Positions 56,023-64,000 of a stretch of 64,000 nucleotides of DNA are shown here, one piece after another (the first letter of the stretch is position 1; each line of letters begins with the position of its first letter). The stretch spans positions 3,906,001 through 3,970,000 of the forward strand of contig NVQB01000001.1 of assembly GCA_002319075.1 (NCBI GenBank), in the 5' to 3' direction. Below the pieces are notes generated by a model. It searched no databases. It saw only the letters and a program-made list of their open reading frames with translations, and had not been told where the DNA came from. The stretch is from Sphingobacteriaceae bacterium. GTDB taxonomy: Bacteria; Bacteroidota; Bacteroidia; B-17B0; Aurantibacillaceae. The translations under genes and the position numbers were made by a program.

Positions 56023-59000
56023 ATGAAACAGAACTTAACCCTCTGCTTGCTATTGCTAAGCTTAATAGGCTTTTCGCAGGCGCCTGAACTTATTAATTAT
56101 CAAGGTATCGCGCGTGATGCGAGCGGTGCCGCCATTGCAGGAAACGTCGATTTAAAATTTGACCTACACCAGGGCGGAGCCACTTCTCCGACAGTATTCA
56201 CCGAAGCTCAAACGGTTAACACCACTTCGTTGGGACTTTTTTCCACCCAGATTGGTAAGACCTCTAACTTAGGTGCAATTGACTGGCAGTCGGGATCTCT
56301 TTTTTTAGAAGTTTCTCTTAGATTGTCAGGAGGCACTTATACTAGTCTGGGCACCCAGCAATTGGTAAGTGTTCCTTTTTCCATGCTGGCTAAATCTGTT
56401 CCTGCCTCCTACACCAATAATGTTTTAACTATAGGGTCAAATGCTTTTACTTTGTCGCCTTCTACAGGGGCGGTGTATACGGCAAGTACGGGCATTGCTA
56501 TAACTTCGGGATCTATCCTTACTAACACGGCTCCTGATGTTCCTGTAACTTTTACTTCTACCAGTACTAATATTGCCGTCAATGGAACATATCCAAATTT
56601 CAGTCTCTCTTATACAGCTCCCGCGAATGCGTCCACGTCTTTAACGCTAAATGGAGCTGACAATAATAGTCTTAGCGCAGGAAGCAACACCGTGGTTCTT
56701 AACACCTACACAGCGGGTGCAGGTTTAACTATAAGTGGCGGACCTAATTACACGATTTCATCCTCAGTGGCAAATCCCACCATTACCGGTGTTGGGGCAG
56801 CAGTAGTAACACCAACCACGGGTACAAATTTTGTGGTGAGTGTTGCCAATCCAACATTATCAAGTTCAGGAAACAGTGTTACATTAACACAGGGCACACT
56901 GGTAACAACAGCCACTATAGCTGCAACGCCTGCTACGTCTTTATCAGCGGGTACCAACGTTAATATAGCAGGAACAAATCCTTATACCATTGCAGCAACT
57001 CCGACTTTAAATTTATTAACGGCCAACACCTTAAGTATAAGCGGAGGGAATTCAATAACGATTGCTCCTACAGTTTCTGTTTCCGGAAATGGATCATTGA
57101 GCGTGGGACCTTTAACGAACAGTGTAAACATTGCTCCTAATTTATTAGGAACAGGTGCTGTGTCGGTTAGCGGAACCTTTCCAAACTACACAATTTTTGC
57201 AACTCCGGCCGGAAGTGTGACGGTTATCTCAACAACGGTAACGGGCACCAATCTGGCAAATGTAACTTCTACAGCCACCAATTTATATAATGTAGATGTT
57301 CAGCCTCCCACTTTTACACCAGCGGGTCCGGTAAGTATCAGCGGTACTTATCCTAATTACACAATTAATTCAAGCGCAGGAGTAACGTACACAAATGGAA
57401 CAGGTATTAGTATTACTTCAGGATCTATCATTACCAATACTTCTCCTAACATAACACCTACCATTGTTATAACAAGCACTGCAGCAGCAGGGTCGTCGGT
57501 AACAAGTTCAGGAAGTTCGTTCAGTATCAATGTTCCACCGGCAATAATCTCCAGTTCAGGAAATACAATTACAGTGACACATGGCACAACCATAACTACA
57601 GCAACGATCTCTGCAGGCCCCACAACAAGCTTAGTTCCGGCAGGTGTTGTAAGTATGACCGCAACAGGCACCAACTCATTTATAGTTGGAGTTCCGGGTC
57701 CAACTTTAACCAGCAATGGTAATACTTTAACCATTACCCAAGGTACAGCAGTAACGTCGGCAACAGTGGCAGGCAGTCCAACTACAAGTTTAGTTCCGGC
57801 AGGTGTTGTAAGTATGACCGCAACAGGCACCAACTCATTTATAGTTGGAGTTCCGGGTCCAACTTTAACCAGCAATGGTAATACTTTAACCATTACCCAA
57901 GGTACAGCGGTAAGTACGGCCACTGTTCCGGCTTCTATAACTTACACCAACGGTACGGGTATTTCCATCACCTCAGGATCTGTTATTACCAATGCAAATC
58001 CCGACCAGGTAGTAACACTTGCTAACGGAGCTAACATTTCCGTATCTGGAACTTATCCTGCATTTACTATTGCATCTCCTTCACCAACCTTTACACCAAA
58101 CGGACCAGTAACTATAACGGGCACCTATCCATCTATGACGGTTAACTCCACTGCAGCGCCTGTGTATACAAATGGTGCGGGTATTTCTGTTACAGGATCT
58201 GTGATTACAAATACAAGTCCCAACCAAACAGTAAGCGTTGCAAGCGGCGCTAATATAAATGTTTCAGGAACTTATCCGGCTTATACTATTTCCTCTCCAA
58301 CGCCTACTTTCACACCGAGCGGTCCGGTAACTATTACAGGAACTTATCCTAACATGACAATCAACTCTACCGCAGCAGTTACCTATACAAACGGTACAGG
58401 TATTTCCATTACATCAGGCTCGATTATTACTAATACAAATCCAGACCAGGTGGTAACTGTGGCAAGTGGTTCAAACATTAACGTTTCAGGAACTTATCCT
58501 GGTTATACCATTTCCTCTCCAACACCCACCTTCACACCAAATGGACCGGTAACAATAACAGGAACTTATCCCTCCATGACGGTAAACTCTACCGCAGCGC
58601 CTTCGGCCAGCTTTACACAAGGGGGTATTGTAAACATCAGTACAATTACAGCAAATTCATATAGTATCAGTGTATTGCCTGCAACCATAGCTGTAACTTT
58701 CTCGGCTGCTGCGAATCCAGCTGTTACAACTACCGGAAACTCTTTTAATATTAATATTCCACCGGCTGTGGCTCCGAATATTACTGTCTCTTCGTCTCTT
58801 GCAGCGGCGGGGATCTCTACAACAAGTGCAAATAATTTTAATATCAATGTTCCTTCTCCAAACATTGTTGTGTCACAAACGGCTGGTGCTGTGGGCATCA
58901 GTACCACAAGTGCAAACAATTACAACATCAACATTCCTTTAGCGAATGGTGCATGGGGACTTTTAGGAAATGCCACCACCACTGCAGGAACCAATTTTAT

Positions 59001-60198
59001 AGGAACTACAGATGCCAGGGATCTGCAATTTAAAACCAATAACACGCTCGCTATGGTTATTAACACTTTGGGCAGCGTAGGTATAGGAACAACAAGTCCT
59101 GCTTCTAAGTTTCATGTGAGTAACGGAGCGGCAAGCGGGGCAACAGGTTATTTTGAAATAAACAATGCCTCCGGAAGTGGCGATGCTCTTATAGCTCTGA
59201 GCTCCTCCGGAATTAACAACACTTATGCATTAAGAGCCATTAATACCAATACTACCACATTAACGTCGTACGGCGCCATGATTGAAGGCGGAACAATATT
59301 AAGGCCTAAGAATGTAGCTTCGGCTTTTATTCTCAAGGCTCAGACCAACGGAGGTTCAGATCTTTTTACCATTCGTAACGACGGAGCTGTAACTATGAGC
59401 ACGTCTGCAACCGGCAATGATCTTACCATTTTTAATAGTGGAACGAATGCGGGTATACAATTAAAAAACTCTTCGTCGGCAAGTTTTGGATTTATTATTG
59501 GACAGAACACTATTGCAACCAATGTCTTATCTTATGAAAACACTCCTATGTATTTTGGGAATAATGGATCAAATAAAATGGTTCTTTCAGCAGCAGGAAA
59601 TCTGGGAATAGGGTCGGGGGCGTTTGCGCCAACGGCAACTTTAGAGGTTGCGGGTACAGTAAAGATTGCAGATGGAACGCAAGGGGCAAACAAAGTGCTT
59701 ACTTCCGATGCTTCCGGAAATGCTACCTGGCAAAATACCGGAGTTCCGGCCGGGGCAATTATGGCTTATGGCGGTACAGTTATTCCCACGGGTTGGACGC
59801 TTTGCGATGGAACAACTTTGAGTCGTACCACTTACTCTGTATTATTTGCAGCTATAGGCACCGCCTGGGGCGTAGGAAATGGAACCACCACCTTTAACGT
59901 ACCCGATATGCGGGGAATGTTTTTGCGAGGGGTAGATGGAGCAGCGTCTAATGACCCGGATGCATCATCAAGAACAGCTACTAATAGTGGAAATGCAGGT
60001 AATAATGTAGGTAGTAAACAGGCAGATGAATTTGAAAGTCACACGCACAGTATTAGTAATGTAGGGAGTACAACATTAGCAGGACTTGGTTTGACTAATT
60101 TGCTTAGTCCAAGTGGCACTTCCAATACAAATGCCAGTGGCGGAAGTACTGAAACCCGCCCTAAGAATGTGTATGTATATTACATGATAAAGCATTAA
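56023..60198 (+). CDS. Adhesin-like stalk protein with phage tail collar-type tip (paralogue 1)
   Basis: This is a 1391-residue secreted protein. After a signal peptide (1-19, ending GFSQ) comes an N-terminal domain starting APELINYQGIARDASGAAIA (about 20-130), shared with the two following genes. A long Thr/Ser/Asn/Gly-rich stalk follows (about 140-990), made of low-complexity beta repeats such as TYTNGTGISITSGSIITNT and FTPNGPVTITGTYPSMTVNS. A two-part region (GIGTTSPASKFHVS and LEVAGTVKIADGTQGANK) precedes the C-terminal tip. The tip (about 1243-1391, AIMAYGGTVIPTGWTLCDG, RGMFLRGVDG and SKQADEFESHTH) is a phage tail collar-type domain. No T9SS sorting domain is present, so another anchoring route is likely. 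It looks like a trimeric fibre or adhesin, in analogy to phage fibres. Confidence 0.85.
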   Translation: MKQNLTLCLLLLSLIGFSQAPELINYQGIARDASGAAIAGNVDLKFDLHQGGATSPTVFTEAQTVNTTSLGLFSTQIGKTSNLGAIDWQSGSLFLEVSLRLSGGTYTSLGTQQLVSVPFSMLAKSVPASYTNNVLTIGSNAFTLSPSTGAVYTASTGIAITSGSILTNTAPDVPVTFTSTSTNIAVNGTYPNFSLSYTAPANASTSLTLNGADNNSLSAGSNTVVLNTYTAGAGLTISGGPNYTISSSVANPTITGVGAAVVTPTTGTNFVVSVANPTLSSSGNSVTLTQGTLVTTATIAATPATSLSAGTNVNIAGTNPYTIAATPTLNLLTANTLSISGGNSITIAPTVSVSGNGSLSVGPLTNSVNIAPNLLGTGAVSVSGTFPNYTIFATPAGSVTVISTTVTGTNLANVTSTATNLYNVDVQPPTFTPAGPVSISGTYPNYTINSSAGVTYTNGTGISITSGSIITNTSPNITPTIVITSTAAAGSSVTSSGSSFSINVPPAIISSSGNTITVTHGTTITTATISAGPTTSLVPAGVVSMTATGTNSFIVGVPGPTLTSNGNTLTITQGTAVTSATVAGSPTTSLVPAGVVSMTATGTNSFIVGVPGPTLTSNGNTLTITQGTAVSTATVPASITYTNGTGISITSGSVITNANPDQVVTLANGANISVSGTYPAFTIASPSPTFTPNGPVTITGTYPSMTVNSTAAPVYTNGAGISVTGSVITNTSPNQTVSVASGANINVSGTYPAYTISSPTPTFTPSGPVTITGTYPNMTINSTAAVTYTNGTGISITSGSIITNTNPDQVVTVASGSNINVSGTYPGYTISSPTPTFTPNGPVTITGTYPSMTVNSTAAPSASFTQGGIVNISTITANSYSISVLPATIAVTFSAAANPAVTTTGNSFNINIPPAVAPNITVSSSLAAAGISTTSANNFNINVPSPNIVVSQTAGAVGISTTSANNYNINIPLANGAWGLLGNATTTAGTNFIGTTDARDLQFKTNNTLAMVINTLGSVGIGTTSPASKFHVSNGAASGATGYFEINNASGSGDALIALSSSGINNTYALRAINTNTTTLTSYGAMIEGGTILRPKNVASAFILKAQTNGGSDLFTIRNDGAVTMSTSATGNDLTIFNSGTNAGIQLKNSSSASFGFIIGQNTIATNVLSYENTPMYFGNNGSNKMVLSAAGNLGIGSGAFAPTATLEVAGTVKIADGTQGANKVLTSDASGNATWQNTGVPAGAIMAYGGTVIPTGWTLCDGTTLSRTTYSVLFAAIGTAWGVGNGTTTFNVPDMRGMFLRGVDGAASNDPDASSRTATNSGNAGNNVGSKQADEFESHTHSISNVGSTTLAGLGLTNLLSPSGTSNTNASGGSTETRPKNVYVYYMIKH
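56775..57001 (+). repeat. 227-bp segment nearly identical to 63774-64000
   Basis: The stalk DNA of paralogue 1 matches that of paralogue 3 with a single mismatch (T at 56793, C at 63792), while flanking stalk DNA differs. The match reaches the window end, so its full length is unknown. Confidence 0.9.
57631..57908 (+). repeat. Exact in-frame tandem duplication (119 bp identical, period 159)
   Basis: 57631-57749 and 57790-57908 are identical, base for base. The period of 159 bases is 53 codons, so the frame is kept and the protein gains one copy of SLVPAGVVSMTATGTNSFIV and the rest of the unit. The exact identity suggests a recent event. Confidence 0.9.
57937..58605 (+). repeat. Three imperfect stalk repeats of about 72 residues
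   Basis: The units have the pattern YTNGxGISIT and SxITNTxPxQxVxxAxGxN, then INVSGTYPxYTISSPTPTFT and PxGPVTITGTYPxMTxNSTAA. Related single elements are found upstream (YTASTGIAITSGSILTNTAPD, TYTNGTGISITSGSIITNT). Confidence 0.8.
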
Positions 60199-60407
60199 CG
60201 CTAAATCTGATAATTTGGCAAAAAATGGGTCTGAAATCGGTGAAAAATGCTTTAAATGCAGGTTTTCTGGTTATTTCCGGGTAATATTTCGCGTAATTCG
60301 TCGACATAAAAAGGATCTTTGTCGCCAAAAAATGGGTCTTGCTTTAAATTAATGTTGCAGAATATCAGTTTTTAAATACCTTTATGTGTTAAAATATCAA
60401 AAAAAGT

Positions 60408-62840
60408 ATGAAGCACATCTTTACCATTTTATTTTTTAGTTTAGTTTATTCTGGATTTGCACAATCTCCCGCACTTATTAATTACCAGGGTGTTGCGCGT
60501 GACGCAAGCGGCAATCCTATTTCTGGACAGATTTCAATAAAATTTGAGGTCCTTCAGGGCAGTAATACTGGATCAGCCGTGTTTACTGAAAATCAAACCA
60601 TTCAAACTACCACACTTGGAATTTTCTCTACACAAATAGGGAAAAGCGCTTCTTTAAATGGAATTAGCTGGCCGGGCGGGCCTTATTTTTTAAGAGTTTC
60701 CATGGATCCTGCAGGAGGTAATAATCTTGTAGTTCTTGGCACTCCACAACAGATAGTGAGTGTACCATTTGCCATGCACGCCGCGTCTGTTCCTTCTACC
60801 TACACAAATAACGTGCTAAGTATTGGATCACAAACCTATACCATAAATTCCGGTACAGCGACAACCGTTAGTTCCACCGGCACAAACATAAGCGTAAGTT
60901 CAGGTCCAAATTACACAATTTCTTATACGAGTCCCCAGCTGTCTATCAACTCTAACAATTTAAGTATTGATGGCGGAAACACCGTTACTTTACCGGTTGC
61001 GCTTACGCCCACACTCGTGCCTTCAGGCATTGCTACTGTAACAAACGGTGCTTCGAGTTATACAGTGGGTGTTCCTGCGCCAACATTTAACATGGTTAAT
61101 GGTGTGCTTACAATGGGATCGGCCACTACACTGGTTACACCAACTTTAGGACTGAGCGGTGGCATTTTATATTCGGGAGTTTTTACCAATTCAGTAGCCA
61201 TACCGAGTGCTGTTACCGTTTCTGGTACAGGACTTGCCACGGTTACCGGTGGTCCGGCGAATTACCTGGTAAACGTAGCTCCGCCGCAACTGGCGCTTTC
61301 GTCCAATAATTTAAGTATCAGTATCGTAGGAAGTAACTCGGTGGCATTACCAGCGGCCGTAACGGTGGCTCAGGCGGCAAATAACATTATCACTGTTAAC
61401 AGCAGTCCTGGCGCTTATACCGTAGGACTTGCAAATCCGGTTTGGACTGGAACTGCCCTTATTTTAGGAGCAAGCACTACAACTATTGCGCCCACACTTG
61501 TTTACAGTGGAGGAACACTTACCGTTGGTGCCGCAGGAAACACAGTAGATATCAGCGGCGCGGGACCATTTAAACAAGCTGTTGGCTCTGTTACTCTTAC
61601 AAATCCAGGTGATAATGTAGCGCTTGGACAAAATTCAGCGAGTGCGAAATTAGATGTTTATTCAAATGCAAGTACCGGAGGTATTATTAAAGCAACCAAT
61701 GCCAATGCAACAAATACTACGGCGGCAGTAGAGGCATCTTCGTCAGGCGCTAAAAGTTTGTATGTTACTAACACTAGTGCAGGTGGTGTGGCAGGCGATT
61801 TTAGTGCGAGTGGCGGTAACGCGGTTAACGCACAAAACTCAAGTACTTTTCCAGCCATTCTGGCTCAAAATACAAATGCTTCCGGGCTTGCCGGTCAGTT
61901 TATTGGCGGGTTATCTGTTGAAGGAGGTGGATCAAGCTCTGCAAATTTTGCCTTTAAGGCAATTAATAATGCATCTTCCGATTTATTCAATGTTAGGAAC
62001 GATGGTTATGTAGGTATTGGTATTAATGCTCCAACGGCAGCATTGCATATCGACGCGGGCGCAAACAAACCAGGTTTTCTCTTACATAACGCTGTTGACG
62101 TGGTTGGTGGGGCGTTACCTTTTATAATTGAAGCTAACACAGCTTCTCAAACATATGGCAGCAATACCTACGGACGTTTAATGAGGTTAACAAACCTTAC
62201 TCAAACTGTAAGTTTTGATTTAGGAATCAGTGGCAATGGAGGGTTTTTTCTGACGACGATAAATAATTATGCTTCCCCAAGTATTTATATATCATCGGGC
62301 AGCAATGTAGGGATCGGTACTCCTGCCCCCGTGGCAAAATTAGATGTAGCTGGGAATGTGAAAATTTTTGACGGTACACAAGGCGATGGAAAAACTTTTG
62401 TTTCTGATGGTAATGGAGTGGGTGCATGGAAAAGTTCTCCGGCGGCAATTTCATTCAGTGGATTGAATGCAAATAGTGTAACAGTTACTACAAGTCCAAC
62501 AACTCTTATAACCAGTGCTATGGTTTTCGCAAAACAATACGCGGCTACCGAAGTACATATTTCTTTGCATTCTTTAATGGGTGGTGGTGTTTTCTCCGGC
62601 GCCGGTAGCATTTATTTTGAAATTTATGTAGATGGAGTTGCTGCGGGTGTTACCTCACGCCATTATATAAAATCAACAAATAAAGAAGAATATGTTTCTC
62701 TTGAATCCTATTTTTCGGGACTCTCTGTGGGGAATCATACTATCACTATTATTGCTGCTACTGATGCGGGCTCATCTTATCCTGTTACCGCAGATCCAGG
62801 TGGGTATAACGGAAGGCTACTCGTAAAAGAAACTTTTTAA
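60408..62840 (+). CDS. Adhesin-like stalk protein with a different tip (paralogue 2)
   Basis: The 810-residue secreted protein shares with its neighbours the signal peptide and N-terminal domain (SPALINYQGVARDASGNPIS, about 20-130). A Ser/Thr/Asn/Gly stalk (about 140-390) and the VAKLDVAGNVKIFDGTQGDG linker (about 640-665) come next. The C-terminal tip (about 675-810, VHISLHSLMGGGVFSGAGSI to LLVKETF) is a jelly-roll-like beta sandwich, unlike the collar domain of paralogue 1. Thus the N-terminus and neck are kept while the tip is exchanged. No T9SS domain is visible. It lies 209 bases after paralogue 1 and 58 bases before paralogue 3. Confidence 0.83.
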   Translation: MKHIFTILFFSLVYSGFAQSPALINYQGVARDASGNPISGQISIKFEVLQGSNTGSAVFTENQTIQTTTLGIFSTQIGKSASLNGISWPGGPYFLRVSMDPAGGNNLVVLGTPQQIVSVPFAMHAASVPSTYTNNVLSIGSQTYTINSGTATTVSSTGTNISVSSGPNYTISYTSPQLSINSNNLSIDGGNTVTLPVALTPTLVPSGIATVTNGASSYTVGVPAPTFNMVNGVLTMGSATTLVTPTLGLSGGILYSGVFTNSVAIPSAVTVSGTGLATVTGGPANYLVNVAPPQLALSSNNLSISIVGSNSVALPAAVTVAQAANNIITVNSSPGAYTVGLANPVWTGTALILGASTTTIAPTLVYSGGTLTVGAAGNTVDISGAGPFKQAVGSVTLTNPGDNVALGQNSASAKLDVYSNASTGGIIKATNANATNTTAAVEASSSGAKSLYVTNTSAGGVAGDFSASGGNAVNAQNSSTFPAILAQNTNASGLAGQFIGGLSVEGGGSSSANFAFKAINNASSDLFNVRNDGYVGIGINAPTAALHIDAGANKPGFLLHNAVDVVGGALPFIIEANTASQTYGSNTYGRLMRLTNLTQTVSFDLGISGNGGFFLTTINNYASPSIYISSGSNVGIGTPAPVAKLDVAGNVKIFDGTQGDGKTFVSDGNGVGAWKSSPAAISFSGLNANSVTVTTSPTTLITSAMVFAKQYAATEVHISLHSLMGGGVFSGAGSIYFEIYVDGVAAGVTSRHYIKSTNKEEYVSLESYFSGLSVGNHTITIIAATDAGSSYPVTADPGGYNGRLLVKETF

Positions 62841-62898
62841 AACAGAATAACGCTCTCAAAAGTATATATGACCTGAAAATAAATTAAAACGAAACCCA

Positions 62899-64000
62899 AT
62901 GAAAACTATGAAACTCTTATTGGTCCTGGCTTTACAATTAACTGTATTAAGTGTTTTAGCCCAGAGCCCTCCATTAATTAATTATCAGGGTATCGCACGC
63001 GATGCCAACGGACTTCCCATTACAGGTAATATCGATCTTCGTTTTGAATTTCATCAGGGTGGAGTATCTTCTCCTACCGTTTTTTCTGAACAACAAACGG
63101 TAAGCACCACCTCTCTGGGTCTTTTCACTACACAGATTGGAAAAACCTCCAATTTAAATGCTGTTAACTGGGAGTCTGGTTCACTTTTTTTAGAAGTTTC
63201 AGTGAGCTTATCGGGCGCGGGTTATGTAAGTATGGGAACGCAACAATTAGTGAGCGCACCTTATGCGTTGCATGCACAATCTGTTCCTTCAACCTTTACA
63301 AACAATATCCTTACCATAGGTTCAGGAACAAACGCGAAAACCTACTCGCTTACTTCTGTAGGAAGTTCGCCAGGTACCAGTATCACTACCAGTGGTGCGG
63401 CTACCGTTACCAGTTCGGGTACTAATACTTTTAATATCGATGTTCCCGCTACTACTTTTTCTTCAGGAACAAATGTTTCTGTGCAGGGTACGCACCCAAA
63501 TTATACCATCTCTTCAACGCCTAGTTTGAGTATTAATGGAAATAACCTCAGTATATCAGGTGGTAACACAATTCCCATTCCCACGTCAGGAACTATTGCG
63601 GCTGTTAATACAACGGTGGTTACCAGTGGTGCGGCAACCACAACTACGTTAGCACCAAATTCATTCAGTATAAATGTTCCTGTTCCAACATTTACGGGAG
63701 CCGGGCAAACTACTATTTTGGGTTCTTTTCCTAATTACACTGTTAATACACCTACAGTTACAGCCGGTTCCAGTCCCACCATTACCGGTGTCGGGGCAGC
63801 AGTAGTAACACCAACCACGGGTACAAATTTTGTGGTGAGTGTTGCCAATCCAACATTATCAAGTTCAGGAAACAGTGTTACATTAACACAGGGCACACTG
63901 GTAACAACAGCCACTATAGCTGCAACGCCTGCTACGTCTTTATCAGCGGGTACCAACGTTAATATAGCAGGAACAAATCCTTATACCATTGCAGCAACTC
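62899..64000 (+). CDS. Adhesin-like stalk protein, cut by the window end (paralogue 3)
   Basis: The frame begins at ATG 62899 and stays open to the last base. It has a signal peptide (MKTMKLLLVLALQLTVLSVL, then AQ), the common N-terminal domain (PPLINYQGIARDANGLPITG) and the start of the stalk. The stretch from 63774 onward is almost identical in DNA to 56775-57001 of paralogue 1. The tip is not visible. The N-terminal domain is closest to that of paralogue 1 (for example STTSLGLFTTQIGKTSNL and LFLEVSVSLSG). Confidence 0.85.
   Translation, partial: MKTMKLLLVLALQLTVLSVLAQSPPLINYQGIARDANGLPITGNIDLRFEFHQGGVSSPTVFSEQQTVSTTSLGLFTTQIGKTSNLNAVNWESGSLFLEVSVSLSGAGYVSMGTQQLVSAPYALHAQSVPSTFTNNILTIGSGTNAKTYSLTSVGSSPGTSITTSGAATVTSSGTNTFNIDVPATTFSSGTNVSVQGTHPNYTISSTPSLSINGNNLSISGGNTIPIPTSGTIAAVNTTVVTSGAATTTTLAPNSFSINVPVPTFTGAGQTTILGSFPNYTVNTPTVTAGSSPTITGVGAAVVTPTTGTNFVVSVANPTLSSSGNSVTLTQGTLVTTATIAATPATSLSAGTNVNIAGTNPYTIAAT

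Noticed and set aside
57357-57923. 188-residue open frame on the minus strand within the stalk gene
   Set aside because: It is the reverse reading of Thr/Val/Ser-rich repeats, has the same 53-codon period and no start signal. It is a by-product of repetitive sequence.

Overview
The window looks like chromosomal DNA of a free-living member of the Bacteroidota. The evidence is the low-GC, TAA-rich genes, TAnnTTTG-type -7 promoter elements, and at least six secreted proteins ending in a type IX secretion (Por) sorting domain. SprB and PKD repeats, TPR/PD40 envelope proteins and adhesin-like proteins opening with the INYQGxARD-type N-terminus point the same way. I cannot fix the order or genus from the sequence alone.

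Layout. 1-1834 is a minus-strand group (4-TM protein, PASTA protein, secreted protein cut by the window edge). 2004-8630 is plus strand: a lipoprotein, a stand-alone four-helix-bundle (S23-type) gene among degenerate 16-bp repeats, then an overlapping trio of outer-membrane barrel-like protein, T9SS propeller-like protein and GT39-like glycosyltransferase. 8895-11402 is a TPR/PD40/SPOR envelope protein with a paralogue at 36170-38614. 11595-14539 carries a DUF559 nuclease-like gene between GC-rich hairpins, then pyrG and rimM. 14724-19205 is a large secreted ExeM/NucH-type nuclease with six SprB repeats. 19450-22445 holds a PstS-like lipoprotein and a tRNA-Ser/GIY-YIG locus with a 179/202-bp duplication, then small genes and a ygiD remnant. 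22447-30009 is mixed housekeeping (CoiA-like, beta-CASP RNase, flavin reductase, Cys-less NifS-like enzyme, EamA transporter, GT9). 30010-42382 includes a T9SS subtilase, Ppx/GppA, an NtrC-type regulator, an LRR protein, ribF and a T9SS PKD protein. 42513-51132 has atpD-atpC, a T9SS protein, a histidine kinase and recG. 51268-64000 is dominated by giant surface proteins: one T9SS protein with three GHDD repeats, then three tandem adhesin-like paralogues, the last cut by the window end.

How it fits together. Many genes serve the cell surface: T9SS cargo (nuclease, protease, propeller and PKD proteins), two periplasmic/outer-membrane scaffold-like proteins, and a set of long stalk proteins with different C-terminal tips. 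Interspersed are core metabolism and replication genes.

The most unusual content is a set of small repeat families that sit beside, or inside, small stand-alone genes. (1) A GIY-YIG nuclease lies between an intact tRNA-Ser(GCT) and a broken second copy carrying two 19-bp near-palindromes exactly in the anticodon and variable arms. (2) A DUF559 gene lies between GC-rich hairpins. (3) An S23-type gene lies between 16-bp repeats that also form the leader of the next gene. (4) The palindrome CCGATAGCTATCGG appears once in a coding linker and once in an intergenic repeat. (5) A 14-bp repeat family occupies the atpD-atpC junction. Whether these are one class of nuclease-linked micro-elements is a hypothesis.
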